From an uncultured Gemmatimonadota bacterium (lineage in GTDB: Bacteria; Gemmatimonadota; Gemmatimonadetes; Gemmatimonadales; Gemmatimonadaceae), in NCBI GenBank assembly GCA_903894655.1, contig CAITQY010000406.1, positions 1 through 14,400 of the forward strand: a stretch of 14,400 nucleotides of DNA, given 5' to 3'. The position numbers and the translations under genes are program-made. Shown piece by piece: positions 1-5,901 of this stretch. The stretch's first letter is position 1. Every line of letters begins with the position of its first letter. The notes under the pieces were generated by a model. It saw only the letters and a program-made list of their open reading frames with translations, ran no database searches and had not been told where the DNA came from.

Positions 1-1706
1 GACGAGCGCAGCACGCCGTTGGGGCGCAGCTGCCGCAGGTCGAGCGACTGCCGGAACATCACGTCGTTCACGAGATTCACGAAGCCGAGGTCGTTCATCT
101 CGACGCCGGCCGACGCGTAGCGCAGCGAATTCTCGTAACGCACGCGTCCGCCAACCTGCTTGATGCCGACGGAGGCCACGACGCCGCCCATGGCGGTGCG
201 GGTGGAGTCGTAGGATTCTTCGTGATCGGGACGCTGATAGAAATGCACACTGTTGCGCTGCGTGAGGGCGATCGATTTCGCCGACCCACTGACCTCATTG
301 AGGCCGGTGTAGCCCATCACCTCCCAGCGGTCGCGCGCGAACCGATGGTAGCCTTGCAGCAGCAACGTGGTGGCGGCGCGACGCAGAAACGGATCGGTGG
401 CGGCATCGCTACGGCGACGCACGTCGGTGAGCTCCAGCCCCAACTGCGAGCGTCCGCCGCGCAGTTCGCGCAGGCCGCGCAGCACGAGGTAGTTCGTCTG
501 CGGCTCGATCGTGGTGCCGTCGGCGCCGCGCACGTTTTCGGTGGAGGCGTTCACCAGGCCGAAGGCCATGCCGTTGTCGAACCGGCCGGTGATCTTGGCG
601 GCGGCGGTGATGTTCGTGAACAGCGCGTCGGCGCTGGAACGGCGCATCTGCGGCGTACGGCCGATGCGACGGGTGTAGAAGATGCCTTCGCACGATCCAC
701 CGCAGCGATAGAGGCCAGCCCCTTCCTGGAAAAAGGGACGACGCTCGTCGAAGCGAATTTCGAACGCGGACAAGTTGAGCACCGCTGGATCCGCTTCGAC
801 CTGACCGAAATCGGGATTCATGGTGGCGTCGATGGTGACGTGCGATCCGAGGCCGGCCTTGAGATCGAGACCGCCGGCCAGCGCCCCGCGCGAGCCACCG
901 GGTGTCGACGCCGGATTGGGGACGCGCTTGGTGACGGTGTATGGCAACAGCTCGAGGCGCCGCGGCGTGCCGATACCGGCAATCCCTTCCAGCGTGCCGA
1001 GCTGCGAGATGAGCGTGCGTCGCGACGGTCGGTACAGGGGCCAGCCGGTGCGTTCGTTCAATCGCGTGATGTCGCGCCACACGCCGAAGCCGAAGGTGTG
1101 CACATCCTTCGCCGTGAAGCGCAGCTGACTGAAGGGCACGCGATACTCGGCGACCCAGCCCAGACTGTCGATGCTGGTGGCGACGTCCCACACGCCATCC
1201 CATGTGACGTCTTCGGTGATGTCGCCGTAGATCGAATAATCACGCTTCACCCCCGCCGGATTCACCGCGAGCTCGATGCCCGTGCGCCCGTCGTGATAGG
1301 CGTCGATGACGATCTTGAGCTGGTCGCTGGCGGTCTTCACGTCGCGCCGCGACAGCAGCGCCGCGAGGCTGTCCGGATGCGGATCGAACGCCCGGACGAT
1401 CACGTACAGGTAGCGATCGTCGTAAGCGGCACGTGCTTCGGTCCGAAACGTCGGCTCACCATTCTCGCTCGGCTCGAACTGTCGGAACGCGGTCATCGGC
1501 GTGGCGGTGCGCCAGACGGCGTCGTTCTCGCGTCCGTCGATTTCGGGCGCCCGCGTGGCACGAATGGCCTGGCCGACGGTGGCTCGCGCGCTGTCGGCAC
1601 GCTGCGCTGGCAGTGGGGACGTCGATACCGTAATCAGGGTAGCGATGCACGCGACCGTGGAGCGCGCGTTGGGACCTGTAGTGCGGCGGAGCAGCGAGGC
1701 AAACAT
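1..1706 (-). CDS. CBM9-like/DUF5916 exported protein, 3' end beyond window
   Basis: Reading from ATG 1706 leftwards, 568 codons are open to the window edge, so the C-terminus is missing. Residues 1-35 look like a signal peptide ending in LPAQ. Residues about 45-250 resemble the carbohydrate-binding family 9-like domain (EIDGRENDAVW at 55-65, then YDDRYLYV and IVIDAYHDGRTG). The next part carries the DUF5916 hallmarks: NPDFGQVEADPAVLNLSAFE (297-316) and ERRPFFQEG (321-329). Such proteins are common in Gemmatimonadota and Bacteroidota and are thought to be envelope or outer-membrane proteins; their substrate is unknown, and the CBM9 match does not prove sugar binding. The start codon overlaps the stop of the acyltransferase gene upstream (TGATG), which suggests translational coupling. 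Family assignment is firm; function is not. Confidence 0.9.
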   Translation of the reverse strand, partial: MFASLLRRTTGPNARSTVACIATLITVSTSPLPAQRADSARATVGQAIRATRAPEIDGRENDAVWRTATPMTAFRQFEPSENGEPTFRTEARAAYDDRYLYVIVRAFDPHPDSLAALLSRRDVKTASDQLKIVIDAYHDGRTGIELAVNPAGVKRDYSIYGDITEDVTWDGVWDVATSIDSLGWVAEYRVPFSQLRFTAKDVHTFGFGVWRDITRLNERTGWPLYRPSRRTLISQLGTLEGIAGIGTPRRLELLPYTVTKRVPNPASTPGGSRGALAGGLDLKAGLGSHVTIDATMNPDFGQVEADPAVLNLSAFEIRFDERRPFFQEGAGLYRCGGSCEGIFYTRRIGRTPQMRRSSADALFTNITAAAKITGRFDNGMAFGLVNASTENVRGADGTTIEPQTNYLVLRGLRELRGGRSQLGLELTDVRRRSDAATDPFLRRAATTLLLQGYHRFARDRWEVMGYTGLNEVSGSAKSIALTQRNSVHFYQRPDHEESYDSTRTAMGGVVASVGIKQVGGRVRYENSLRYASAGVEMNDLGFVNLVNDVMFRQSLDLRQLRPNGVLRS

Positions 1707-2335
1707 CAGGGCTGTTGCGAGGGGTCGTATCCGGCCACGTCGGCGTAGTACGTCCGGATGCGGGCGATCCCCGCGGCGGGATCATCTTCAACGGGCATGG
1801 TGGTTGGCCCGAGGCGCACGATTCGCCGCCGGTAATCGAGGGCGACGCAGCAGATCGGCACATTGGCGCCCTTGGCGACGTGCCAAAAGCCGCTGCGCCA
1901 CGCCGTCACCTTTTTGCGGGTGCCTTCAGGAGCGAGTGCGAGGGCGAATCGCTCATGCGACCGGAACGCCTCGATCGTGCGCTCCACGGCATTGTGGGAG
2001 TTCTTGCGATCGATCGGAATACCGCCGTTGGCCCGCATGAACCAGCCGAGCGGCGGCACGAACAGGGTGTGCTTGCCCCACCAGTGGGCGTCGAAGCCCA
2101 GGGCCCACTTGGCGGCGAGACCGATCGGAAAATCCCAGTTCGACGTGTGCGGGGCGACGATGGCCACGAAGCGCGGCACATTCGGCATCTGGCCTTCGAA
2201 GCGCCACCCGGCGCCAAAGAAGAGGGTGCGGCCGAGCGCGCGAAGCCAACCGCGGTGCGATTGCGGCGCGTCGGGTCCGAGGTGCCAGTCTTCCAGCGCC
2301 TTCGCGCTGGCGGGTGGGTGCGTCATGTCGTTCAT
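1706..2335 (-). CDS. PlsC-type 1-acyl-glycerol-3-phosphate acyltransferase family protein
   Basis: The 209-residue protein has the four blocks of the PlsC/LPLAT acyltransferase fold: HTSNWD (H63 and D68, the HX4D catalytic pair), GGIPIDR (104-110), APEGTR (135-140, acyl-acceptor phosphate binding) and a late VP motif (159-160). It should transfer an acyl chain to a lysophospholipid or related acceptor at the inner membrane. It is shorter than typical plsC products (about 240 aa) and has no clear transmembrane helix, so the acceptor is uncertain. I chose ATG 2335 because the longer open frame (from 2428) would overlap msrB; ATG 2326 is also possible. No Shine-Dalgarno is visible. It is divergent from msrB with 7 bp between starts, and its TGA overlaps the ATG of the DUF5916 gene by one base. 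Confidence 0.88.
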   Translation of the reverse strand: MNDMTHPPASAKALEDWHLGPDAPQSHRGWLRALGRTLFFGAGWRFEGQMPNVPRFVAIVAPHTSNWDFPIGLAAKWALGFDAHWWGKHTLFVPPLGWFMRANGGIPIDRKNSHNAVERTIEAFRSHERFALALAPEGTRKKVTAWRSGFWHVAKGANVPICCVALDYRRRIVRLGPTTMPVEDDPAAGIARIRTYYADVAGYDPSQQP

Positions 2336-2342
2336 TTGACAG

Positions 2343-2744
2343 ATGGCAGACAAGATCCGCAAGAGTGAGCTGGAATGGCGGACGATTCTCTCGCCCGAAC
2401 AGTACCGGGTCATGCGCGCGCACGGCACCGAGCGGGCCTTCGGCGGCCGCTACTGGGATCACCACGACGACGGCCTTTACGTGTGCGCGGGCTGTGGTCA
2501 GCCCCTGTTCTCATCGCGGGCGAAGTTCGACTCCGGCACGGGCTGGCCGAGCTTCACCGAGCCGCTGACCGAGGGCGCCATCGAGACCAGCACCGATCGG
2601 CACTGGTTCATGGTGCGCGTGGAGGTGCACTGCGCCTGCTGCGATGGGCATTTGGGGCATGTCTTCGACGACGGTCCGCCCCCGGGCGGCATGCGCTATT
2701 GCATCAACTCGGCGTCGCTCGACTTCAGCGGGATCGACGACTGA
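2343..2744 (+). CDS. msrB: Peptide-methionine (R)-S-oxide reductase MsrB
   Basis: This 133-residue protein is full length for a stand-alone MsrB, the enzyme that reduces methionine-R-sulfoxide in proteins. Two CxxC pairs (C48/C51 and C97/C100) fit the structural zinc site. GWPSF is at 67-71, HLGHVF at 103-108, and the catalytic cysteine is C120 in RYCINSASL. The position usually holding the resolving cysteine (SGCGWPSF in many homologues) is T66 here, so recycling probably uses another cysteine or direct reductant access; C99 is an additional cysteine between the zinc ligands. No signal peptide is seen, so a cytoplasmic location is likely. ATG 2343 is the only start that keeps the conserved N-terminal helix; no Shine-Dalgarno precedes it. 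Confidence 0.95.
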   Translation: MADKIRKSELEWRTILSPEQYRVMRAHGTERAFGGRYWDHHDDGLYVCAGCGQPLFSSRAKFDSGTGWPSFTEPLTEGAIETSTDRHWFMVRVEVHCACCDGHLGHVFDDGPPPGGMRYCINSASLDFSGIDD

Positions 2745-2773
2745 GTCGTGCGGTGCCGCAGTGAACAGCAACC

Positions 2774-2914
2774 GCAACAGCAACAGCCAGAACACGGAGT
2801 ACACAGGATCCCACTGACAAATCCCGGATACGATGAAAGGCGCGCTTTTCATCGTATCTGTGCTGTTTCCGTCCATCGGTGTAACCCGTGTTCTGGCTTT
2901 TGCTGTTGCTGTTC
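2774..2914. repeat. Long imperfect inverted repeat (about 140 bp) in the msrB-lipoprotein gap
   Basis: The left arm around 2774-2797 (GCAACAGCAACAGCCAGAAC then ACGG) is matched in reverse complement by 2886-2914, with a 4-base insertion in the right arm. Weaker similarity continues inward (GTACAC against GTTACAC). The repeat is centred on a near-perfect 28-bp palindrome at 2829-2856 with a single mismatch, which extends to 2825-2860 if one G-T pair is allowed. Arms and inner palindrome share one centre (about 2843), so the whole stretch can fold as one long interrupted hairpin. It has no gene of its own that I trust. It may be a MITE- or REP-like dispersed element, or a bidirectional transcription end between two convergent genes. 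Confidence 0.7.
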
Positions 2915-2942
2915 GCGTTTCGCCGAAACCGAATGCGAAGAA

Positions 2943-2976
2943 CCCCGACACCGGATCGTCAGATCCGGTATCGGGG
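2943..2976 (-). terminator. Strong hairpin, likely terminator of the minus-strand lipoprotein gene
   Basis: The arms 2943-2957 (CCCCGACACCGGATC) and 2962-2976 (GATCCGGTATCGGGG) form a 15-bp stem with a 4-base loop. The single imperfection is a G-U pair when read on the minus strand. On the minus strand it is followed by TTCTTCG, a short pyrimidine-rich run, and it lies about 90 bases past the lipoprotein stop codon. On the plus strand it is followed by CTCTCTCCC, so it could also stop transcripts from msrB. The U-run is weak, so efficiency is uncertain. Confidence 0.65.
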
Positions 2977-2986
2977 CTCTCTCCCA

Positions 2987-3006
2987 CCACCGCCTTCCCG
3001 CGGTGG
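2987..3006. other. Short GC-rich hairpin between lipoprotein stop and terminator
   Basis: A perfect 7-bp inverted repeat, CCACCGC at 2987-2993 and GCGGTGG at 3000-3006, encloses a 6-base loop. It has no U-run on either strand. It may stabilise the 3' end of the lipoprotein transcript before the stronger hairpin at 2943-2976, but it could also be chance in GC-rich DNA. Confidence 0.35.
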
Positions 3007-3066
3007 ACAATCCAGAGTGTCAGTCGCGGATGATCGCGCCATTCACTCCGTCCATCGGCCCTTCGA

Positions 3067-3981
3067 TTACGAGCAGTTCGGGCGACCGCGCGGAAGCGCG
3101 ACGGTGCAGTTTTTCGTGGTGCCGTTGTCCGTGATCTGCAGCTTGGCGGTCGCCGAGCCGTCGTACGTGAGCACTTCGCGACGTTCCTTGGTGGAGCTCG
3201 AGCCGTCGATCGTCATGATCACCTTCATGCGGCGAACCACGGTGCCGGCGGTCGGGTAGGTCTGCGCGGTGGCCGACACCGGGATCACGAGACCGGTCGT
3301 GGTGTCGGCAGCGGTGCGTACGGACGAGAAGGTCTTGCCGTCGCGGTTGCTGCCGGTGGCGGTCTCGTTGCCCCGTGATGTGCCATTAACAGTGCGCCGC
3401 GCGCTGCCGGCGGCGAGTCCCGTGACCGTCCGATCACCGGTGTTGTTCACCGTGGCCGTGACGCTGCCGTCGCGGCTGCGGGTGGCCGTACCGGTCACCG
3501 TGGTGCGGACGCGAACAGAGTTCGTCGTGACACTGTCGATCGCCGACTGCGCCGTGCCGCCGGCGTTCTTGATCGTGTAGGTCGACGTCACCGTGAGGCC
3601 GTTCTTGACTGTCGGACCACAGGTCAAATCTCCGGTGCCGGCCGCAAACACACAGCTGTCGTCGATGCGGATGCCGAACGGCCCGCCGTGCGGCCCACGT
3701 CCCGGTGCGGCATTGCCGGTGAAGGCATCGCCCAATCCGCCGCCCATGAAGCCACCCATGCCAGGTCCGCCGCCCGGACCGCGTCCCGGGCCACCCCAGG
3801 GCATACCGTTGTCGCTGGAACTCGCGTAGCTGCTGGACACCAGATCAAGACCGGCCGGCGCGCTGCTGAAGGCCAGATCGGACAGGAAAGCGTTTGGGCC
3901 GTTGCTGTTGTCGAGGCTGCAGGCCGCCGCGCCCAGCAGTGTCGCGGTCGCGGTCAGTGTCAGAAAACGGGATCGTGCCAT
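3067..3981 (-). CDS. Predicted lipoprotein of unknown function, downstream of ECF sigma factor
   Basis: The 304-residue product starts at ATG 3981, chosen for its AGAGG Shine-Dalgarno (3988-3992, 6-base spacer) and because it places a lipoprotein signal at the N-terminus: basic MARSR, hydrophobic stretch, then LLGAAAC with lipid-bearing C21. Serine after C21 is compatible with outer-membrane sorting. Residues 59-84 are extremely rich in Gly, Pro and Met. The rest is Thr/Ser/Val-rich and probably beta-stranded. Two cysteine pairs, C110/C121 and C292/C303, could form disulfides. No known domain was recognised. It lies 105 bp after the ECF sigma gene on the same strand and is probably co-transcribed with it or controlled by it. 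It could be a regulon effector or a sensor; nothing in the sequence decides. Confidence 0.8.
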   Translation of the reverse strand: MARSRFLTLTATATLLGAAACSLDNSNGPNAFLSDLAFSSAPAGLDLVSSSYASSSDNGMPWGGPGRGPGGGPGMGGFMGGGLGDAFTGNAAPGRGPHGGPFGIRIDDSCVFAAGTGDLTCGPTVKNGLTVTSTYTIKNAGGTAQSAIDSVTTNSVRVRTTVTGTATRSRDGSVTATVNNTGDRTVTGLAAGSARRTVNGTSRGNETATGSNRDGKTFSSVRTAADTTTGLVIPVSATAQTYPTAGTVVRRMKVIMTIDGSSSTKERREVLTYDGSATAKLQITDNGTTKNCTVALPRGRPNCS

Positions 3982-4086
3982 GGGTGACCTCTCGGAGGGG
4001 CGTTCGGTCGAGCCTCGCAATCTTCGCGAAGGCATCGGTGAGGCGTTCGAAACAGGAAACACGTGATCACGAACGGACCCTATGTG

Positions 4087-4788
4087 CTACTCGCCGGCAC
4101 TCGGCAAAAATGCGGACAGCTTCTCGCGTAACTGGCGGAGGGCTCGACTCATGTTCGCCTCCACGGCTTTGACGCTCACGCCGAGCTGCTCGGCGATCTC
4201 ACTGTAGCGCAAGTTTCGTTCGCGGCTCAGTAGGAATACTTCGCGCGTCCGGGGTGGGAGGGCCGCGATGGCGTCACGGATCGCGTCTTGCAGCTCGCCC
4301 GCCTGCGTTTCGGCGTCGGCCTGTTTGGCGGGCTCACTGAGCGCCTCGACATAGACGGCCGACTTCCGCTGCACCTGAAGATGTCGCAGATGATTGAGCG
4401 CGCGATTGCGCACGGCCTGCATTAGGTAGCCGGCCACGCTGCTGTCGGGGGCGAGCGTTTCCCGACGGCGCCAGAGCTCAAGGAAGACATCCTGCGAGAG
4501 CTCCTCGGCCACGCCAGAATCATGCAGCACCCGGTTGGCCGAGCGCACCACGGGCTCATACCACTGCCGAAAGATCGCGTCGAACGCTGCGTGATCCCCG
4601 CCCCGGAGGCGGGCCAGCAAGTCAGCGTCGGACACGAGGGGCGTGGGGTCGGGAAATGTCTGGGACGGGATACGGTCGATGCGACTCCTCGGAGTCCGGT
4701 CGGCCTCGGTTGCAGCGTATACTACATCGGAGCGTGGCGCTTTTGCGCTGCGACCCGCCGGAAAGGTGGGGACGTAGGGTATCGCCAT
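4087..4788 (-). CDS. ECF RNA polymerase sigma-70 factor (FecI/RpoE type)
   Basis: The protein has sigma region 2 (about residues 53-120: FDAIFRQWYEPVVRSANRVL and ELSQDVFLELWRRRE) and sigma region 4 (about 170-225: LPPRTREVFLLSRERNLRYS, then EIAEQLGVSVKAVEANMSRA with the helix-turn-helix). Regions 1 and 3 are absent, as in ECF sigmas. It should direct RNA polymerase to promoters of the adjacent receptor system and be restrained by the FecR protein encoded divergently. ATG 4788 gives 233 aa, long for the family, with a 50-residue poorly conserved-looking extension. GTG 4635 would give 182 aa, the usual size, and would leave room for promoters. Neither start has a clear Shine-Dalgarno. The function is firm, the start is not. 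Confidence 0.92.
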   Translation of the reverse strand: MAIPYVPTFPAGRSAKAPRSDVVYAATEADRTPRSRIDRIPSQTFPDPTPLVSDADLLARLRGGDHAAFDAIFRQWYEPVVRSANRVLHDSGVAEELSQDVFLELWRRRETLAPDSSVAGYLMQAVRNRALNHLRHLQVQRKSAVYVEALSEPAKQADAETQAGELQDAIRDAIAALPPRTREVFLLSRERNLRYSEIAEQLGVSVKAVEANMSRALRQLREKLSAFLPSAGE

Positions 4789-4807
4789 TCACTCGTGTCT
4801 CTTGGGC
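4636..4807. promoter_or_regulatory. Probable divergent control region between sigma and fecR-like genes
   Basis: If the sigma gene starts at GTG 4635, this stretch is its shared upstream region with the fecR-like gene. It contains a plus-strand TATACT (4718-4723, five of six matches to the -10 consensus) without a good -35. It also has an inverted repeat GACTCC-TC-GGAGTC (4683-4696) and a GCGC-TTTT-GCGC dyad (4737-4748). The missing -35 would fit an ECF-type or activator-dependent promoter, but no classical ECF motif was recognised. If the ATG at 4788 is used, most of this is coding sequence. Confidence 0.35.
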
Positions 4808-5881
4808 ATGTCCGACGAAATCCGTCCATCCGATGCATCCGCTGCCGACGCCGACTGGGACGCGATCTCCCGTGTTATCGCGGGGGAAAGTGATGCCGTC
4901 GAGTCGGCCGCCGTGGCCCATTGGCTGGCCGCGCATCCGGAAGACGCCGCCTTGGCCGCCATCGTTAAGGCGCGGGCCAATCGGGCGGCGACGCAGTCGA
5001 TGGTCTCGGTGGATACCGAGCGGGCGTTGTCGGCCGTCCGGAGCCGGATGATGGACTCTCCGTCGTTGACGGTCTCGCGTGGCGGCGCCGCTCAGTCCTC
5101 GGTGGCCAAGCCGGCCGCCGCGGTGCGCCGCTGGCGCGGGCCGGTGTTGGCGGTGGCGGCGGCCCTGACGGCGATGGTCGGTATCGCCCAGTGGCGCGGG
5201 GGCACTGCCTCGGTGGAGCAGGTGTATGTCACAACGGTGGGGCAGCGCGACTCGGTGACGTTGCCCGATGGCAGCACGGTCGTGCTGGCGCCCGGCAGTC
5301 GGCTTACGGTGGCCTCGGGCTTCAAGAGCGGCAATCGTGACGTCACGCTGGAAGGGGCGGCGTTCTTCGAGGTCAAGCACGATGGGGCGCACCCGTTCGT
5401 GGTGCATTCACGCGGCGCGGAGATTCGCGACATCGGGACGGCCTTCTCGGTGAAGACCGATGTGAACGGTCGCGTGTCGGTGGCGGTGACGCACGGGATC
5501 GTCGCGCTCCGCGATACGACGTCGGGCAGTGCGGCGCCCGTGGAGCTGCACGCCGGTGACCGCGGCGTGTTACAGGCGGGCGCGGTGGCAGTGGCACGCG
5601 GTACGGTCACGGACGAAGACATGGCGTGGACACGCGGGCAGCTGGCGTATCGGGACGCGCCGCTGGCCGAAGTGCAGGCCGATGTACGTCGCTGGTACGG
5701 CATCGAATTGCAGGTGGTGGATGCGGTGCTGGCCCAACGCACCCTGACGGCCTCGTTCCGCAGCGATTCGGCGGCGCAGGTGATCCGGGTGATCGCGCTG
5801 GCCCTCGGCGCCGAGGTGGTACAGCGTGGTGACACGATCCTTCTGCAGCCGCAGGGGCCGGGTTCCACGCCGAATCCTTGA
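4808..5881 (+). CDS. FecR-family anti-sigma / sigma regulator
   Basis: The 357-residue protein has FecR architecture. The N-terminal cytoplasmic part (about 14-50: WDAISRVIAGE, HWLAAHPED) would bind the sigma factor. A transmembrane helix lies at about 111-129. The periplasmic FecR domain spans about 140-235 (QRDSVTLPDGSTVVLAPGSR, VTLEGAAFFEVK, HPFVVHSRGAEIRDIGTAFS). The C-terminal DUF4974-like part at about 275-347 would contact the STN domain of the receptor. It should relay ligand occupancy of the neighbouring TonB receptor to the divergent ECF sigma. ATG 4808 is preferred over the in-frame TTG 4802. Only 19 bp separate it from the longest sigma start. Its stop lies 20 bp before the receptor ATG, so the two are almost certainly co-transcribed. 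Confidence 0.92.
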   Translation: MSDEIRPSDASAADADWDAISRVIAGESDAVESAAVAHWLAAHPEDAALAAIVKARANRAATQSMVSVDTERALSAVRSRMMDSPSLTVSRGGAAQSSVAKPAAAVRRWRGPVLAVAAALTAMVGIAQWRGGTASVEQVYVTTVGQRDSVTLPDGSTVVLAPGSRLTVASGFKSGNRDVTLEGAAFFEVKHDGAHPFVVHSRGAEIRDIGTAFSVKTDVNGRVSVAVTHGIVALRDTTSGSAAPVELHAGDRGVLQAGAVAVARGTVTDEDMAWTRGQLAYRDAPLAEVQADVRRWYGIELQVVDAVLAQRTLTASFRSDSAAQVIRVIALALGAEVVQRGDTILLQPQGPGSTPNP

Positions 5882-5901
5882 ACGGGGCAATCGACGCGCA
5901 T

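Noticed and set aside
409..1203. Minus-strand 264-codon frame inside the DUF5916 gene
   Set aside because: It is in a different frame from the DUF5916 translation, is rich in Arg and His, and has no domain.
222..1748. A 508-codon open frame on the plus strand
   Set aside because: It is antisense to the DUF5916 gene, whose translation shows clear family motifs; the plus-strand product has no recognisable domain and a composition typical of antisense frames in GC-rich DNA.
2511..2990. Open frames on both strands through the inverted repeat (also 2833-3033 and 2888-3259 plus)
   Set aside because: The leucine-rich stretches come from the CTGTTGCTGTTG repeat, the frames overlap msrB or the lipoprotein gene, and the similar starts on both strands are a result of the palindrome.
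4022..4075. CTTCGCGAAG palindrome and CGTTCG/CGAACG pair before the lipoprotein gene as operator sites
   Set aside because: They are short and of a kind expected by chance in DNA of this composition; no repeated copy near the other genes supports an operator.
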